Position numbers and translations under genes: made by a program. From Aureimonas jatrophae (GTDB lineage Bacteria; Pseudomonadota; Alphaproteobacteria; Rhizobiales; Rhizobiaceae): a stretch of DNA of 64,000 nt. Where the stretch lies: contig NZ_FNIT01000006.1 in NCBI RefSeq assembly GCF_900104035.1, positions 1-64,000 on the forward strand, read 5' to 3'. A model generated the notes under the pieces. That model saw only the letters and a list, made by a program, of their open reading frames with translations. It had not been told where the DNA came from and searched no databases. Position 1 is the first letter of the stretch; the number at the start of each line of letters is the position of its first letter. Below, in pieces: positions 34,496-44,079 of the stretch.

Positions 34496-34577
34496 CGGAG
34501 GCGGGCGGTCGGGCCGGACGGGAGGAAACGTTCCGGCCATCGGTCGCCCCAGCCCGGTCGGGCGCGGGAGGAATGGA

Positions 34578-35813
34578 ATGGTCAGACTGTTCGTGCCGCG
34601 CGAGCACGAGATGGGCGAGCCGCGTGTCGCGGCGTCGCCCGACACGGTTCGTCGATTGATCGGCCTCGGTACCGAGGTCTGGGTGGAGCGCGGCGCGGGC
34701 GAGGGCTCGCGGATTCCCGACCGGGACTTCGAGGCGGTCGGCGCCCATCTGGCGGACCAGGAAGGCGGACGCGATGCGGACATCGTCCTCAAGGTGCGGC
34801 GGCCGTCGGCGGACGAGATCCCGAACTACAGGCGCGGCGCCGTGGTCGTCGCGATCCAGGATCCCTATGGCCACGACGACGCGCTGCGCGCGATGGCCGA
34901 GGCAGGCCTGACGAGCTTCGCCATGGAACTCATGCCGCGCATCACCCGTGCGCAGGTGATGGACGTCCTGTCGAGCCAGGCGAACCTGGCGGGCTATCAG
35001 GCGGTCATGGATGCCGCCGCGATCTACGACCGCGCCTTTCCGATGATGATGACCGCCGCCGGCACCGTGCCGGCTGCCCGCGTCTTCGTGATGGGCGCGG
35101 GGGTCGCCGGGCTCCAGGCGATCGCGACCGCTCGCCGCCTCGGTGCGGTGGTCACCGCGACCGACGTGCGACCCGCCGCCAAGGAGCAGGTCGAATCGCT
35201 CGGGGCGAAGTTCATCGCGGTCGAAGACGACGAGTTCCGCGCGGCCGAGACCGCCGGCGGCTACGCCAAGGAGATGTCGGAGAGCTACCGCCGACGGCAG
35301 GCCGAACTCACCGCGTCCCATATCGCCAAGCAGGACATCGTCATCACGACGGCGTTGATTCCAGGCCGCCCGGCGCCCCGTCTCGTGACGCGGGCGATGG
35401 TGGAATCCATGAAGCCCGGCTCGGTTCTCGTGGACTTGGCTGTCGAGCGCGGCGGCAATGTCGAGGGTGCCGTGCCGGGTGAGGTCGCCGAGGTCGGACC
35501 GGCGCGCGTCGTCGGCTATCTCAACATGCCGGGTCGCATCGCGGCGACCGCCTCGCTTCTCTATGCGCGCAACCTTGCGGCCTTTGTCGAGACGCTGGTC
35601 GACAAGGAAACGAAGACGCTCCGCCTCGACCCGACCGACGAACTCCAGCGCGCCACCATGCTGACGCACGAGGGCCGCGTGGTTCATCCCAACTTCGCGC
35701 CGCCCGCTCCGGACGCGCCGACGGGCGATCCGAACCCGGCCGAAAGCGCGACACCTGCCATGGACGCCGCCGCTGCCGGAGCCGTGACCGAACCCGAGAA
35801 GGGGACCCACTGA
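34578..35813 (+). CDS. pntAA: NAD(P)+ transhydrogenase (Re/Si-specific) subunit alpha 1
   Basis: A 411-residue soluble NAD(H)-binding domain I of the proton-pumping transhydrogenase, which reduces NADP+ with NADH using the proton gradient. It has the alanine dehydrogenase-like fold with VMGAGVAGLQAI as the NAD motif, and it ends before the membrane helices, which are encoded separately as in Rhodospirillum rubrum. GGGAGG lies 6 nt before the ATG. The stop overlaps the next start by one base. Confidence 0.95.
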   Translation: MVRLFVPREHEMGEPRVAASPDTVRRLIGLGTEVWVERGAGEGSRIPDRDFEAVGAHLADQEGGRDADIVLKVRRPSADEIPNYRRGAVVVAIQDPYGHDDALRAMAEAGLTSFAMELMPRITRAQVMDVLSSQANLAGYQAVMDAAAIYDRAFPMMMTAAGTVPAARVFVMGAGVAGLQAIATARRLGAVVTATDVRPAAKEQVESLGAKFIAVEDDEFRAAETAGGYAKEMSESYRRRQAELTASHIAKQDIVITTALIPGRPAPRLVTRAMVESMKPGSVLVDLAVERGGNVEGAVPGEVAEVGPARVVGYLNMPGRIAATASLLYARNLAAFVETLVDKETKTLRLDPTDELQRATMLTHEGRVVHPNFAPPAPDAPTGDPNPAESATPAMDAAAAGAVTEPEKGTH

Positions 35814-36232
35814 TGGACGAGCCGATCCATACCTTCACCCGTCAGGTTCTCGACAACGCGGAGGCCGCGATCCGAGCCGCGAGGGCCGGCGTCGACCAGA
35901 TGGCGGCCCATCCGACCGTGGTACAGGTCGTCGAGCACGGCAGCGCCCAGGATCCCTTCGTCTTTCACCTAGCGATCTTCGTGCTGGCGATCTTCGTCGG
36001 CTACTACGTCGTCTGGTCCGTCACCCCGGCTCTGCATACGCCGCTGATGAGCGTGACCAACGCCATCTCGTCGGTGATCGTGGTCGGGGCGCTCCTGTCC
36101 GTTGGCCTAGCGGCATCCGGGGCCGCCACCTTCTTCGGCTTCGTCGCGCTGGTGCTGGCCGCGGTCAACATCGTCGGCGGCTTCCTGGTCACACAGCGCA
36201 TGCTTGCGATGTACAAGCGCAAGGACCGGTAG
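35813..36232 (+). CDS. pntAB: NAD(P)+ transhydrogenase subunit alpha 2 (membrane)
   Basis: A 139-residue subunit carrying the first membrane helices of domain II. About 45 mostly polar residues precede three or four hydrophobic helices, with the conserved TPLMSVTNAISSVIVVGAL segment. It sits between the NAD-binding and NADP-binding subunits and overlaps pntAA by one base; pntB begins 6 bp later. Confidence 0.93.
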   Translation: MDEPIHTFTRQVLDNAEAAIRAARAGVDQMAAHPTVVQVVEHGSAQDPFVFHLAIFVLAIFVGYYVVWSVTPALHTPLMSVTNAISSVIVVGALLSVGLAASGAATFFGFVALVLAAVNIVGGFLVTQRMLAMYKRKDR

Positions 36233-36238
36233 ACCCCG

Positions 36239-37639
36239 ATGTCGGCCTCCTTCGCATCCTTCCTGTATCTCGTCTCCGGCGTTCTCTTCATCCTCGCGCT
36301 GCGCGGCCTGTCGCACCCGTCCACCAGCCGGCAGGGCAATCTGTACGGCATGGTCGGCATGGCGCTCGCCATCGTCACGACGCTGTTCCTGGCGCGGCCC
36401 AGCTTCGGCGGTCTCGTCCTGATCGCGCTGGGTCTGGGCCTCGGCGGCGGCGCCGGAGCCGTCATCGCGCGTCGCATTGCGATGACGGCCATGCCGCAGT
36501 TGGTCGCGGCCTTCCACTCGCTGGTGGGCCTTGCTGCCGTCATGGTGGCGGCCGCGGCTCTTTATGCGCCGGAGTCGATCGGGATCGGCGCGGTCGGTTC
36601 GATCCACACGCAGGCCCTGGTCGAGATGTCGATCGGCGTGGCGATCGGCGCCATCACCTTCACCGGCTCGGTGATCGCCTTCCTGAAGCTCGACGGCCGC
36701 ATGAGCGGCAAGCCTATCCTCCTGCCGAACCGGCACCTCATCAACATCGCGCTGGCCGCGCTCCTGGTCATCCTCGTGATCGCCTTCGCGTCCACGGAAA
36801 GCCACACGCTGTTCTGGCTGGTCGTGCTGGTGGCCCTTGCGCTGGGCGGACTCCTGATCGTGCCGATCGGCGGCGCGGACATGCCGGTCGTCGTGTCGAT
36901 GCTGAACAGTTATTCGGGCTGGGCGGCGGCGGGCATCGGCTTCACGCTGCAAAACCTTGCGCTGATCATCACCGGCGCGCTGGTTGGATCGAGCGGCGCG
37001 ATCCTGTCCTACATCATGTGCAAGGGCATGAACCGCTCGTTCGTGTCCGTGATTCTGGGCGGCTTCGGCGGGGAGGCGGCGGGAGCTTCCGGACCGGACG
37101 GTGCCGAGCGTACCGTCAAGCAGGGCTCGGCCGATGACGCCGCCTACCTGATGAAGAACGCCAGCCGCGTCATCATCGTGCCGGGCTACGGCATGGCCGT
37201 CGCACAGGCTCAGCACGCGCTGCGCGAGATGGCCGACACGTTGAAGCGCGAGGGCGTCGAGGTGAAGTACGCGATCCATCCGGTCGCGGGTCGCATGCCC
37301 GGCCACATGAACGTGCTGCTGGCCGAGGCGAACGTGCCCTATGACGAGGTCTTCGAACTGGAGGACATCAACTCCGAATTCGCCCAGACCGACGTCGCCT
37401 TCGTGATCGGCGCGAACGACGTGACCAACCCGGCGGCGCGGGATGACAAGGCCTCGCCGATCTACGGCATGCCGATCCTGAACGTGGACCAGGCGCAGAC
37501 CTGCCTCTTCATCAAGCGCTCGCTCGGCTCCGGCTATGCCGGCATCGACAACACGCTGTTCTACAAGGACAACACGATGATGCTCTTTGCCGACGCCAAG
37601 AAGATGGTCGAGGACATCGTCAAGGCGCTGGCGCACTAG
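36239..37639 (+). CDS. pntB: NAD(P)+ transhydrogenase subunit beta
   Basis: A 466-residue subunit: about nine membrane helices forming the proton channel, then the NADP-binding domain III from about residue 290, with VPGYGMAVAQAQH as the NADP motif and GANDVTNPAAR near the end. The length matches PntB of E. coli (462). It completes the three-gene operon, which is closed by a terminator at 37662-37695. Confidence 0.95.
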   Translation: MSASFASFLYLVSGVLFILALRGLSHPSTSRQGNLYGMVGMALAIVTTLFLARPSFGGLVLIALGLGLGGGAGAVIARRIAMTAMPQLVAAFHSLVGLAAVMVAAAALYAPESIGIGAVGSIHTQALVEMSIGVAIGAITFTGSVIAFLKLDGRMSGKPILLPNRHLINIALAALLVILVIAFASTESHTLFWLVVLVALALGGLLIVPIGGADMPVVVSMLNSYSGWAAAGIGFTLQNLALIITGALVGSSGAILSYIMCKGMNRSFVSVILGGFGGEAAGASGPDGAERTVKQGSADDAAYLMKNASRVIIVPGYGMAVAQAQHALREMADTLKREGVEVKYAIHPVAGRMPGHMNVLLAEANVPYDEVFELEDINSEFAQTDVAFVIGANDVTNPAARDDKASPIYGMPILNVDQAQTCLFIKRSLGSGYAGIDNTLFYKDNTMMLFADAKKMVEDIVKALAH

Positions 37640-37661
37640 CGCACGATGGGTTCGGGCAAAC

Positions 37662-37695
37662 GAAGAGGCCCGCGACCGGCGTCGCGGGCCTCTTC
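37662..37695. terminator. Bidirectional terminator between pntB and the DUF992 gene
   Basis: A perfect 14-bp stem (GAAGAGGCCCGCGA at 37662-37675 with its complement at 37682-37695) and a 6-nt loop lie between two convergent genes and could stop transcription from both. Confidence 0.85.
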
Positions 37696-37713
37696 ACAAG
37701 TACGGTCGAGAGA

Positions 37714-38220
37714 TCAGGGCTTGTAGACGACGGCGACCGGCTCGGCTTCCTGCAGCGTCAGCCGCGCGACGCCGACCGTCGCGTTCACGCCCTCGCCGAT
37801 CTGAAGGCTCGTCGGCTGCAAGGTGAAGCCGCGATCGGGCCCCCCGATCAGCGCCTTGGCGCCCACGCTCACCGCATAACCGGCGTCGACGCTGGCTCCG
37901 TAGTAACGGCCCGCGAGCGACATCGGCTCGCCGCGCTGGAAGCTGGCCGCCAGGACAGACCACGTGCTGATCGTCTTGCCCGTAATGCCGAGGTCGACGC
38001 CATAGGTGTCGAGCGTGCCGACATAGGTCTCGGTCGCGTTGAGGCGCCCGAACGGCGTGTAGCGGCACAGCACCGTTTCGGACGACGTGATGATCTGATT
38101 GACGGTGCCCTGGCTGCGGCACACGAGGGTTCCGACCTTGGCACCGGCCTGGGCGGAGACGGGGGCGAGGGCGGCCGCACCGGCAGCAAGAAGGGCGGCG
38201 AGAGCGAGTTTGGTCTTCAT
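37714..38220 (-). CDS. DUF992 exported protein
   Basis: A 168-residue protein with a clear signal peptide (cleavage near ALAPVSAQA, residue 25). Mature DUF992 features: a cysteine pair in GTLVCRSQG and TVLCRYTP, and a beta-rich body with GYAVSVGAKALIGG. The family is common in Rhizobiales, periplasmic or surface exposed, with no known function. It is a single gene with its own 5' region. Confidence 0.8.
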   Translation of the reverse strand: MKTKLALAALLAAGAAALAPVSAQAGAKVGTLVCRSQGTVNQIITSSETVLCRYTPFGRLNATETYVGTLDTYGVDLGITGKTISTWSVLAASFQRGEPMSLAGRYYGASVDAGYAVSVGAKALIGGPDRGFTLQPTSLQIGEGVNATVGVARLTLQEAEPVAVVYKP

Positions 38221-38342
38221 GGGGTGACTCGATGTTAACGGATACTCTGGTCCGTCAACCGCGCGTGGCCCCGATGGGTTTCATGCTCGGGCGTCCGGAT
38301 CATCACATTGCGTGACGATCCGAAACGCCGCTTGGCCACCGC

Positions 38343-39188
38343 TCAGGCCGAGGGGGCCGAGCCGCGCGTCCGCGAGACTCCGTCCTTCGCCGGTTGGTAG
38401 CTCGGGTCGAGCTGCGAGGCGTGCGCGAAGGAACGATAGGCCTTGCCCTTGTCGCCACGCGCTTCCAGCACGAGACCCTGCGTCGCCCAGAACTCGGCGC
38501 GATTCCCGTCGAGCTGGATCGCGCGGTTGATGTCGTCCGACGCGTCCTCGACGTTGTTGAGAGCGAGATAGGACACGGCGCGACCGGCATAGGGCTCCGG
38601 CGCGTTGGCATCCATCGAGATCGCCGTCGCGAAATCCTCGATCGCCTGACGGTGCTGGCCGTCGATCTGATAGAGAAGGCCCCGGTTGTGGTAGGCGCGG
38701 GGATCCGTCGTGTTCAGATCGATCGCGCGCTGGAAGTCGCCCAGCGCCTCGCGGTTGCGTCCGGCCACGCGGTAGATGTTGCCGCGACCGATATAGGCCG
38801 AGTCGTAGTTCGGATTGATCTTCAGGGCGCGATTGTAGTCCGCGACCGCCTGGGCGTTGTCGTTGGTCTGCCGCAGCACCAGCGCCCGGTTGGCATAGGC
38901 CTGGTAGAAGTTCGGGTCGAGCTGGATGGCGGTCGTGAAGTCCTGGATCGCCCGGTCGTTCTCGCCCGACCGCCCGTAGGCGATGCCGCGCACGTTGTAG
39001 GCTTCCGGATTGCGCGGGTCTGCGTTGACCGCCGCCGTGAGCGACTGGATGTTCTGGGCCGATCCTTGCGCCTGGTCGATGCTGATGGACTGCAGCGTCG
39101 GGCCGCTCTGGCAGCCGGCGACGACTAGAAGGACGGACAGGATCGCCGATCGGCGAAGGGCGGTCAGGGCAACGGGGCTTCGGAACAC
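38343..39188 (-). CDS. TPR-repeat lipoprotein
   Basis: A 281-residue lipoprotein with signal ending in the lipobox VVAGC (about residue 26), followed by about six tetratricopeptide repeats from about residue 60 (for example NVRGIAYGRSGENDRAIQDF, YIGRGNIYRVAGRNREALGDF). It resembles the NlpI-like TPR lipoproteins that scaffold cell-envelope enzymes. No partner gene is adjacent. Confidence 0.87.
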   Translation of the reverse strand: MFRSPVALTALRRSAILSVLLVVAGCQSGPTLQSISIDQAQGSAQNIQSLTAAVNADPRNPEAYNVRGIAYGRSGENDRAIQDFTTAIQLDPNFYQAYANRALVLRQTNDNAQAVADYNRALKINPNYDSAYIGRGNIYRVAGRNREALGDFQRAIDLNTTDPRAYHNRGLLYQIDGQHRQAIEDFATAISMDANAPEPYAGRAVSYLALNNVEDASDDINRAIQLDGNRAEFWATQGLVLEARGDKGKAYRSFAHASQLDPSYQPAKDGVSRTRGSAPSA

Positions 39189-39321
39189 GATGCTTCAGCT
39201 TCCTTTCGCGGGGCGACGATCTGGACTGCCGCCACCGGACGACGCGGGCTTCGTGCCCGAACCGCAGAAACTATCGTGACTGGCTTGCGCGAAACCGCAA
39301 CGCTCGTAACATGGCCTTTTT

Positions 39322-39342
39322 GGGGTCGCGCAGAGCGACCCC
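39322..39342 (-). terminator. Hairpin downstream of the bS21 gene
   Basis: GGGGTCGC and GCGACCCC form a perfect 8-bp stem with a 5-nt loop, 15 bp after the bS21 stop. On the transcribed minus strand it is followed by A rather than U residues, so it is at best a weak terminator. No other feature was seen between the TPR gene and bS21. Confidence 0.4.
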
Positions 39343-39356
39343 GGGACTGGTACGGC

Positions 39357-39593
39357 TCAGCGCGCGGCTGTGCGCGGCTTCGAGGCCGGAAGCAGACCCT
39401 CGCGCTGGGCCTGCTTGCGGGCCTGCTTGCGGGCGCGGCGGACGGCCTCCGCCTTCTCGCGCACGCGGCGCTCCGAAGGCTTCTCGAAGGCGGTGCGCAT
39501 CTTCATCTCGCGGAAGACCCCTTCGCGCTGCAGCTTCTTCTTGAGCGCGCGAAGGGCCTGATCGACGTTGTTGTCGCGAACGAGTACCTGCAA
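39357..39593 (-). CDS. rpsU: 30S ribosomal protein bS21
   Basis: A 78-residue basic ribosomal protein beginning [19 protein letters not shown] after the initiator and carrying the REGVFREM and [15 protein letters not shown] segments of bS21. There is no ATG: the conserved amino terminus begins at TTG 39593. The mRNA before it reads AACACCTCCC, with no Shine-Dalgarno; it instead resembles the anti-Shine-Dalgarno tail of 16S rRNA. The gene lies 40 bp downstream of the FUSC gene on the same strand, so its promoter is inside or before that gene. The C-terminal tail is Ala/Arg/Lys-rich. Confidence 0.9.
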   Translation of the reverse strand: MQVLVRDNNVDQALRALKKKLQREGVFREMKMRTAFEKPSERRVREKAEAVRRARKQARKQAQREGLLPASKPRTAAR

Positions 39594-39633
39594 GGGAGGT
39601 GTTTCCGTTGGTTCGGTGCGGTGAGTCGGTTGC

Positions 39634-41697
39634 CTAGGTCGTGGCCGGCCCAGGATCGGCGGGCTCCTTATCAGATGCCCCATGACCTGTCGAGACGCGC
39701 TTGCCGTCCGTTTCGCGGGTCTGCGCGACCTGCGCGAGAACATGTCGGATCGCATGCAGCGCGATCACCGGATCACCCTCCTTCGTTTGACGAGGCGACT
39801 GGGGAGGTGGACGCAAGCTGACCGCTTGCCCACGCTCGAAGAACCGGTCCGGCACCGTGCGCACAACGCCGATCTCGTCGCGGCAGGCGGCCAGGGCATC
39901 GTTCAGGCTGGCGGGTCCGGGCCCCTGCGAACCCGCCAGAAGATGCGCCCAATAGCTGAGCACGGTGAAACGCAGCAGGCCGACCTCGAAGTCCCGCCGG
40001 CGTCCACCCGCCAGCCAGCCGCTTTCCAGCGGGCGCAGGGCAGCCGCGATCTCGGCATGGCGGCGGTCGAGACTGCGCGTCACCGCCACGAGGCGCCAAT
40101 CCGACGCGTTGCCACCGCGCCGATCGCCAAAGGCCTCGATCAAGCGGTCGAGTTCCGACAGGAAGCCGTCCACCGCCTTGCGGACCGCATCCAGCGTCGG
40201 GCGTGGCAGAACGAAAAACGAGACGAACATGCCCGAGGCCGCACCGATCAGCGTTTCCTCGAGACGCAGCAGAAGGAGCTCGGGCGAGAAATTCCCGAGA
40301 AGCCCGTAGATCAGCGAGAGCGCGACCGTCACGAAGAAGCTGAGGGCCCCGTAGCTCAGCTGAAGCAGATAGAAGCCCAGAAAGACGCAGGCCGCGATCA
40401 AGCCGAGCGAAAGCGCAAACGACCCATGCAGGAGGGTCGCCAGGCCGATGCCGAGCACGACGCCCGCGGCCGTTCCGAGCGAACGATCGAGACCTCGCAG
40501 GAGCGCGTCGCCACGCGATTGCGTGTTCACGAAGACCAGGAAAGCCGTCAGGACCGCCCAGAACCAGCGTTGTTCCGATAGGGCGTAGCCGCCGGCCATG
40601 GCGATCGCGCAGGCCAAGGTGACCTGGAACGCGGTGCGCGTGAAAGGGTCGGCAGACAAGCCCTGCAGCGTCAGCGCGCTGGTTGGTCCGGGCGGGGCGG
40701 CGATCGGATCGAGCATCCCGTCGGTGAGGGCCGCAACGGTTCTGCGCACGTCCGAGCGCAGCCGCGCGAGCCGCTCCAGCGTCGATCGAAACGCCGGGTC
40801 GTTCTCATGCTCCGCCGCAAACGCGGCTCCGATCGCCGTTTCCAAAGCGAGGTGCAGGTCGAACAGCTGGATCGACGCCTGCATCGACGCTGAGGGCGGT
40901 GAGGCGCCGGCACCGTCCGTTGCCGGAAGCAGGCCTTCCGCGATGATCAGGCCATCGCGTACCCGTTGCTCGGCATACAGAACGCGGTCTCGCGAGCCGG
41001 CGGGCCATTCCTCCCTGATGCCGGCTCGCAACTGCGAGGCGACAAGGCCGATCCGGCCATCCACGACCCGCATCGTGCGACGCAAGTCATCCGCCGGATG
41101 ATCCGGCAGGAGACGGTCCCGAACCCAGTGCGCGACGAGCACGCACAACAGCAGCGCGAGCGCGATCGCCGGAAGATCCTTCACTCCCGGCGCAAAGTAG
41201 GCCGCCATGAAGTAGGCATTGAAGCCGAACATGCCGGCGGCGTTCCAGCGAGGTCCCCAGCGCCGGGCCAGAACCGCCGCGAAGGCGACGGCAAGAAACA
41301 GGCCATCCCGTACGGGCGGAACGCCGGACAGGGCGGCGGCCGCGCACAAGGCCGCAAAGCCGACGGCAGCGCTCCACAACCGGCTGCGCACACGCTGAGA
41401 GACCGTCGTGTCCTTGATCGCGACCGCACCCTGCAGCGCAAGCGCGAGCGCAACGGCGTAGGCAACCTGCGGAAGCGCGATGAAGCGATGCGACGCGAGA
41501 AGCGCCAGTGTCACCAACGCCAGCGTCAGCGTCACGCGCAGGCCGAGCCGCAGCCGGATCAGCGCAGGATCACCGTCTTCCAGCCAGCGCAGGAACGGCG
41601 TGATCGAGACGGTTCCCCGCTGTGCGGGACCGGGCGGCGGACGGCCGAGCGGGGAAGGGTGGGCCGGTCTGGGATCGGTCATCGAAGATGAAGCCAT
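39634..41697 (-). CDS. FUSC-family (YccS/AaeB-like) inner membrane transporter
   Basis: A 687-residue membrane protein with two sets of hydrophobic helices (about residues 50-200 and 355-500), separated and followed by soluble helical domains, the fusaric acid resistance/aromatic acid exporter plan. [26 protein letters not shown] marks the start of the second set. Substrate unknown; no AaeA-like adaptor is adjacent. The start is uncertain, since neither ATG 41697 nor ATG 41682 has a clear ribosome site. Confidence 0.83.
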   Translation of the reverse strand: MASSSMTDPRPAHPSPLGRPPPGPAQRGTVSITPFLRWLEDGDPALIRLRLGLRVTLTLALVTLALLASHRFIALPQVAYAVALALALQGAVAIKDTTVSQRVRSRLWSAAVGFAALCAAAALSGVPPVRDGLFLAVAFAAVLARRWGPRWNAAGMFGFNAYFMAAYFAPGVKDLPAIALALLLCVLVAHWVRDRLLPDHPADDLRRTMRVVDGRIGLVASQLRAGIREEWPAGSRDRVLYAEQRVRDGLIIAEGLLPATDGAGASPPSASMQASIQLFDLHLALETAIGAAFAAEHENDPAFRSTLERLARLRSDVRRTVAALTDGMLDPIAAPPGPTSALTLQGLSADPFTRTAFQVTLACAIAMAGGYALSEQRWFWAVLTAFLVFVNTQSRGDALLRGLDRSLGTAAGVVLGIGLATLLHGSFALSLGLIAACVFLGFYLLQLSYGALSFFVTVALSLIYGLLGNFSPELLLLRLEETLIGAASGMFVSFFVLPRPTLDAVRKAVDGFLSELDRLIEAFGDRRGGNASDWRLVAVTRSLDRRHAEIAAALRPLESGWLAGGRRRDFEVGLLRFTVLSYWAHLLAGSQGPGPASLNDALAACRDEIGVVRTVPDRFFERGQAVSLRPPPQSPRQTKEGDPVIALHAIRHVLAQVAQTRETDGKRVSTGHGASDKEPADPGPATT

Positions 41698-41823
41698 GCT
41701 CGGTCAGGTTGGCCGGCTCGTAGCAAGCCATCAGCCAAGAAGAAAATCCCGGTGGCTGGTGTACAAAAATCTTTTGCACGCACTGGATATGGCAAAACTG
41801 CGGCCATCTATCTCACCGTAGAA

Positions 41824-41854
41824 CAAGACATGTGCCTTTCGGGGCGATGTCTTG
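41824..41854 (+). repeat. Inverted repeat in the leader of the PhnA-like gene
   Basis: CAAGACAT (41824-41831) and ATGTCTTG (41847-41854) form perfect 8-bp arms around a 15-nt loop, 40 bp upstream of the ATG at 41895. It may be an operator or a 5'-UTR hairpin. The rest of the 197-bp gap is AT-rich for this genome but shows no clear promoter. Confidence 0.45.
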
Positions 41855-41894
41855 CGTCAAACCTTCATGTCGCCTTGCCAGTTTGGAGTGTCTC

Positions 41895-42806
41895 ATGGCC
41901 GACTATACCGATCGCCCCGTCGCCGTCGCTGGTGGCGGGCTGCGCCGCATCTCTTGGGGTGCGATCATCGCCGGAACGATTCTGATCCTCGTCTTCCAGA
42001 TCCTGCTCGCTCTCCTGGGCCTGGGCATCGGCCTGGCGACGGTCGATCCGGCCAGCAGCGACACGCCTTCGCTCGCGACCTTCGGCTCGGCCAGCGGCAT
42101 CTGGGCGCTGATCACGGTTCTTCTGGCCACGTTCGCCGGTGCCTACGCTGCGGCCCGCTTCGCCGGCACGCCGTCGCGCCGCGACGGTGCGCTTCACGGC
42201 ATCACGACCTGGGCGACGGCGACCCTCGTCGCGGTCTACGTGCTCAGCACCAGCGCGACCGGTCTCGTGTCCACCGCCTTCGGCGCTCTCGGCTCGACGG
42301 TTTCGTCGCTCGGCTCGACGGTGACCTCGCTTGTGCCCGGCTCGCTCGACGCCCTGCCGCCGCAGCTCCGCACCCAAGCCGAGCAGCTCCTTCAGCGCGG
42401 CCAGAACGAGGCCCAGCAGGCTGCCAACACGGTTCAGAACGAGGCCCAGCAGGCCGCCAACAACGTTCGTCAGGCCGCCGGCACACAGGATCTCGGCGCT
42501 GCGCTGGGCGAGGTCGTGAAGGGTCTCGGCCAGAACGCCACTCCGGAAGAGCGCCAGGCGGCGGTCCAGGCCATCTCCAGCCAAGCCGGCATCAGCCAGC
42601 AGGAAGCCGAGCAGCGCCTGACGCAGTTCCAGGGTCAGTACGACCAGGCGGTCGAACAGGCCCGCCAGGCCGCGGATCAGGCTGCCAAGGTCGCCAGCAC
42701 GACCGCCTTCGTCGCCTTTGTCGGCCTCGTGCTTGGCATGATCGTCGCAGCGCTCGGTGGCATGGTCGGCCGTCCGGCCCGCACGGTCGGCTACTACCGC
42801 GACTGA
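41895..42806 (+). CDS. PhnA-like membrane protein with central coiled region
   Basis: A 303-residue protein with three N-terminal membrane helices (about residues 15-140), a long Gln/Ala-rich hydrophilic helix (about 150-265), and a C-terminal membrane helix (about 275-295). The centre contains direct repeats of QNEAQQAAN. It resembles proteins labelled PhnA-like in Rhizobiales, though no phosphonate link is evident. TTTGGAGTG gives a good ribosome site. Function unknown; a stress-related envelope role is a guess. Confidence 0.7.
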   Translation: MADYTDRPVAVAGGGLRRISWGAIIAGTILILVFQILLALLGLGIGLATVDPASSDTPSLATFGSASGIWALITVLLATFAGAYAAARFAGTPSRRDGALHGITTWATATLVAVYVLSTSATGLVSTAFGALGSTVSSLGSTVTSLVPGSLDALPPQLRTQAEQLLQRGQNEAQQAANTVQNEAQQAANNVRQAAGTQDLGAALGEVVKGLGQNATPEERQAAVQAISSQAGISQQEAEQRLTQFQGQYDQAVEQARQAADQAAKVASTTAFVAFVGLVLGMIVAALGGMVGRPARTVGYYRD

Positions 42807-42840
42807 TCTTCAGACGCGCAAACCATCGAATCGGTTGGGA

Positions 42841-42867
42841 AAAGCCGGCGCATCGCGCCGGCTTTTT
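42841..42867 (+). terminator. Rho-independent terminator after the PhnA-like gene
   Basis: AAAGCCGGCGC (42841-42851) pairs with GCGCCGGCTTT (42855-42865) across a 3-nt loop, and the T-run continues to 42867. Confidence 0.92.
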
Positions 42868-43044
42868 CGCGTGATCTGGCCGGGCGAGGAGGCATCGAGC
42901 GATCCGCGGTCAGGACGGATGTCATCTAACCGATTTTAATATGGGCTCCGGTGTCTCGGCCTCTTTACCCCCATTCCGCGCCTGCCCAGAAAGGCGCCGA
43001 GGCCGGCGCGAGCGGCCGATCCGATACGCTTTTGGGGGAAACCG

Positions 43045-43956
43045 ATGCTGAGAACCGAGACCGTTCGAGAAATCCTGCGCTGGTACGAGGGCGAGACCCC
43101 GGGCCTCAAGTCCAACCTGTCGCGCCTGTTGATGCACGGTCGCCTGGCGGGAACGGGCCGGGTCGTGATCCTTCCGGTCGACCAGGGCTTCGAGCATGGT
43201 CCCGCCCGCTCGTTCGCTCCCAACCCGGCCGCCTACGACCCGCACTACCTCTATGAACTGGCGATCGAGTCGGGCGTATCCGGCTATGCCGCGCCGCTGG
43301 GCCTGCTGGAGCAGGGGGCCGATACGTTCGCCGGCGAGGTCCCGCTGATCCTGAAGCTGAACTCCGGCAACTCGCTGGCGGCAGGAGCCGGCGACCAAGC
43401 CTTGACCGGCACGGTCGAGGATGCGCTCCGGCTCGGCTGCGTCGGTGTCGGCTTCACGATCTACCCCGGCTCCGACCATGCCTACGCCATGCTCGAGGAA
43501 CTGCGGGAGATCACCCTTCAGGCCAAGTCGCGCGGGTTGATGACGGTCGTCTGGTCCTATCCGCGCGGCGGCAAGGTGACCAAGCAGGGCGAGACCGGCC
43601 TCGACATCATCGCCTATGCCGCGCACATGGCCGCCTTGTCGGGCGCGACGATCATCAAGGTGAAGCTGCCGACGGACTATATCGACCTCGCGGACGCGCG
43701 CTCGACCTACGACAAATACCCGGTCGGCCCGAGCCAGGCCGAACGCGTGCGCCACATCATGCAGGCGTCGTTCGCCGGCAAGCGCATCGTCGTGTTCTCA
43801 GGGGGCGCCGCGAAGAACACCACGGAACTGCTGGACGAGGTCCGCGCCATCCGCGACGGCGGCGGCAACGGCTCGATCATCGGCCGCAACTCGTTCCAGC
43901 GCTCGCGCGAAGATGCCTTGAAGCTCCTGTCGGAGGTCATGGACATCTACGCCTGA
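43045..43956 (+). CDS. fbaB: Class I fructose-bisphosphate aldolase (DhnA/FbaB type)
   Basis: A 303-residue archaeal/bacterial type class I aldolase, which splits fructose-1,6-bisphosphate using a Schiff-base lysine. VVILPVDQGFEHGP near residue 39 and IIKVKLPTDY (K205 or K207) near 205 are the catalytic blocks; VFSGGAAKN and IIGRNSFQR are the phosphate-binding loops. It is a single gene between two hairpins. Together with eda it covers part of central sugar metabolism in the window. Confidence 0.92.
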   Translation: MLRTETVREILRWYEGETPGLKSNLSRLLMHGRLAGTGRVVILPVDQGFEHGPARSFAPNPAAYDPHYLYELAIESGVSGYAAPLGLLEQGADTFAGEVPLILKLNSGNSLAAGAGDQALTGTVEDALRLGCVGVGFTIYPGSDHAYAMLEELREITLQAKSRGLMTVVWSYPRGGKVTKQGETGLDIIAYAAHMAALSGATIIKVKLPTDYIDLADARSTYDKYPVGPSQAERVRHIMQASFAGKRIVVFSGGAAKNTTELLDEVRAIRDGGGNGSIIGRNSFQRSREDALKLLSEVMDIYA

Positions 43957-43968
43957 CAGCGGCGAGAG

Positions 43969-43998
43969 GGGCTGGTCGGTCTTGTTCCGTACCAGCCC
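43969..43998 (+). terminator. Stem-loop after the aldolase gene
   Basis: GGGCTGGT (43969-43976) pairs with ACCAGCCC (43991-43998); the 14-nt loop can pair further (CGG/CCG). There is no T-tract. It could be a terminator or part of the zur upstream region. Confidence 0.4.
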
Positions 43999-44079
43999 GC
44001 TCGCTACCTAGCGGATGGGCTGTCCGCCGCCGAGCGGCAGCCGGTTGCCGCGACCCTCGCGGTCAGCTTCGAGGCAAGG

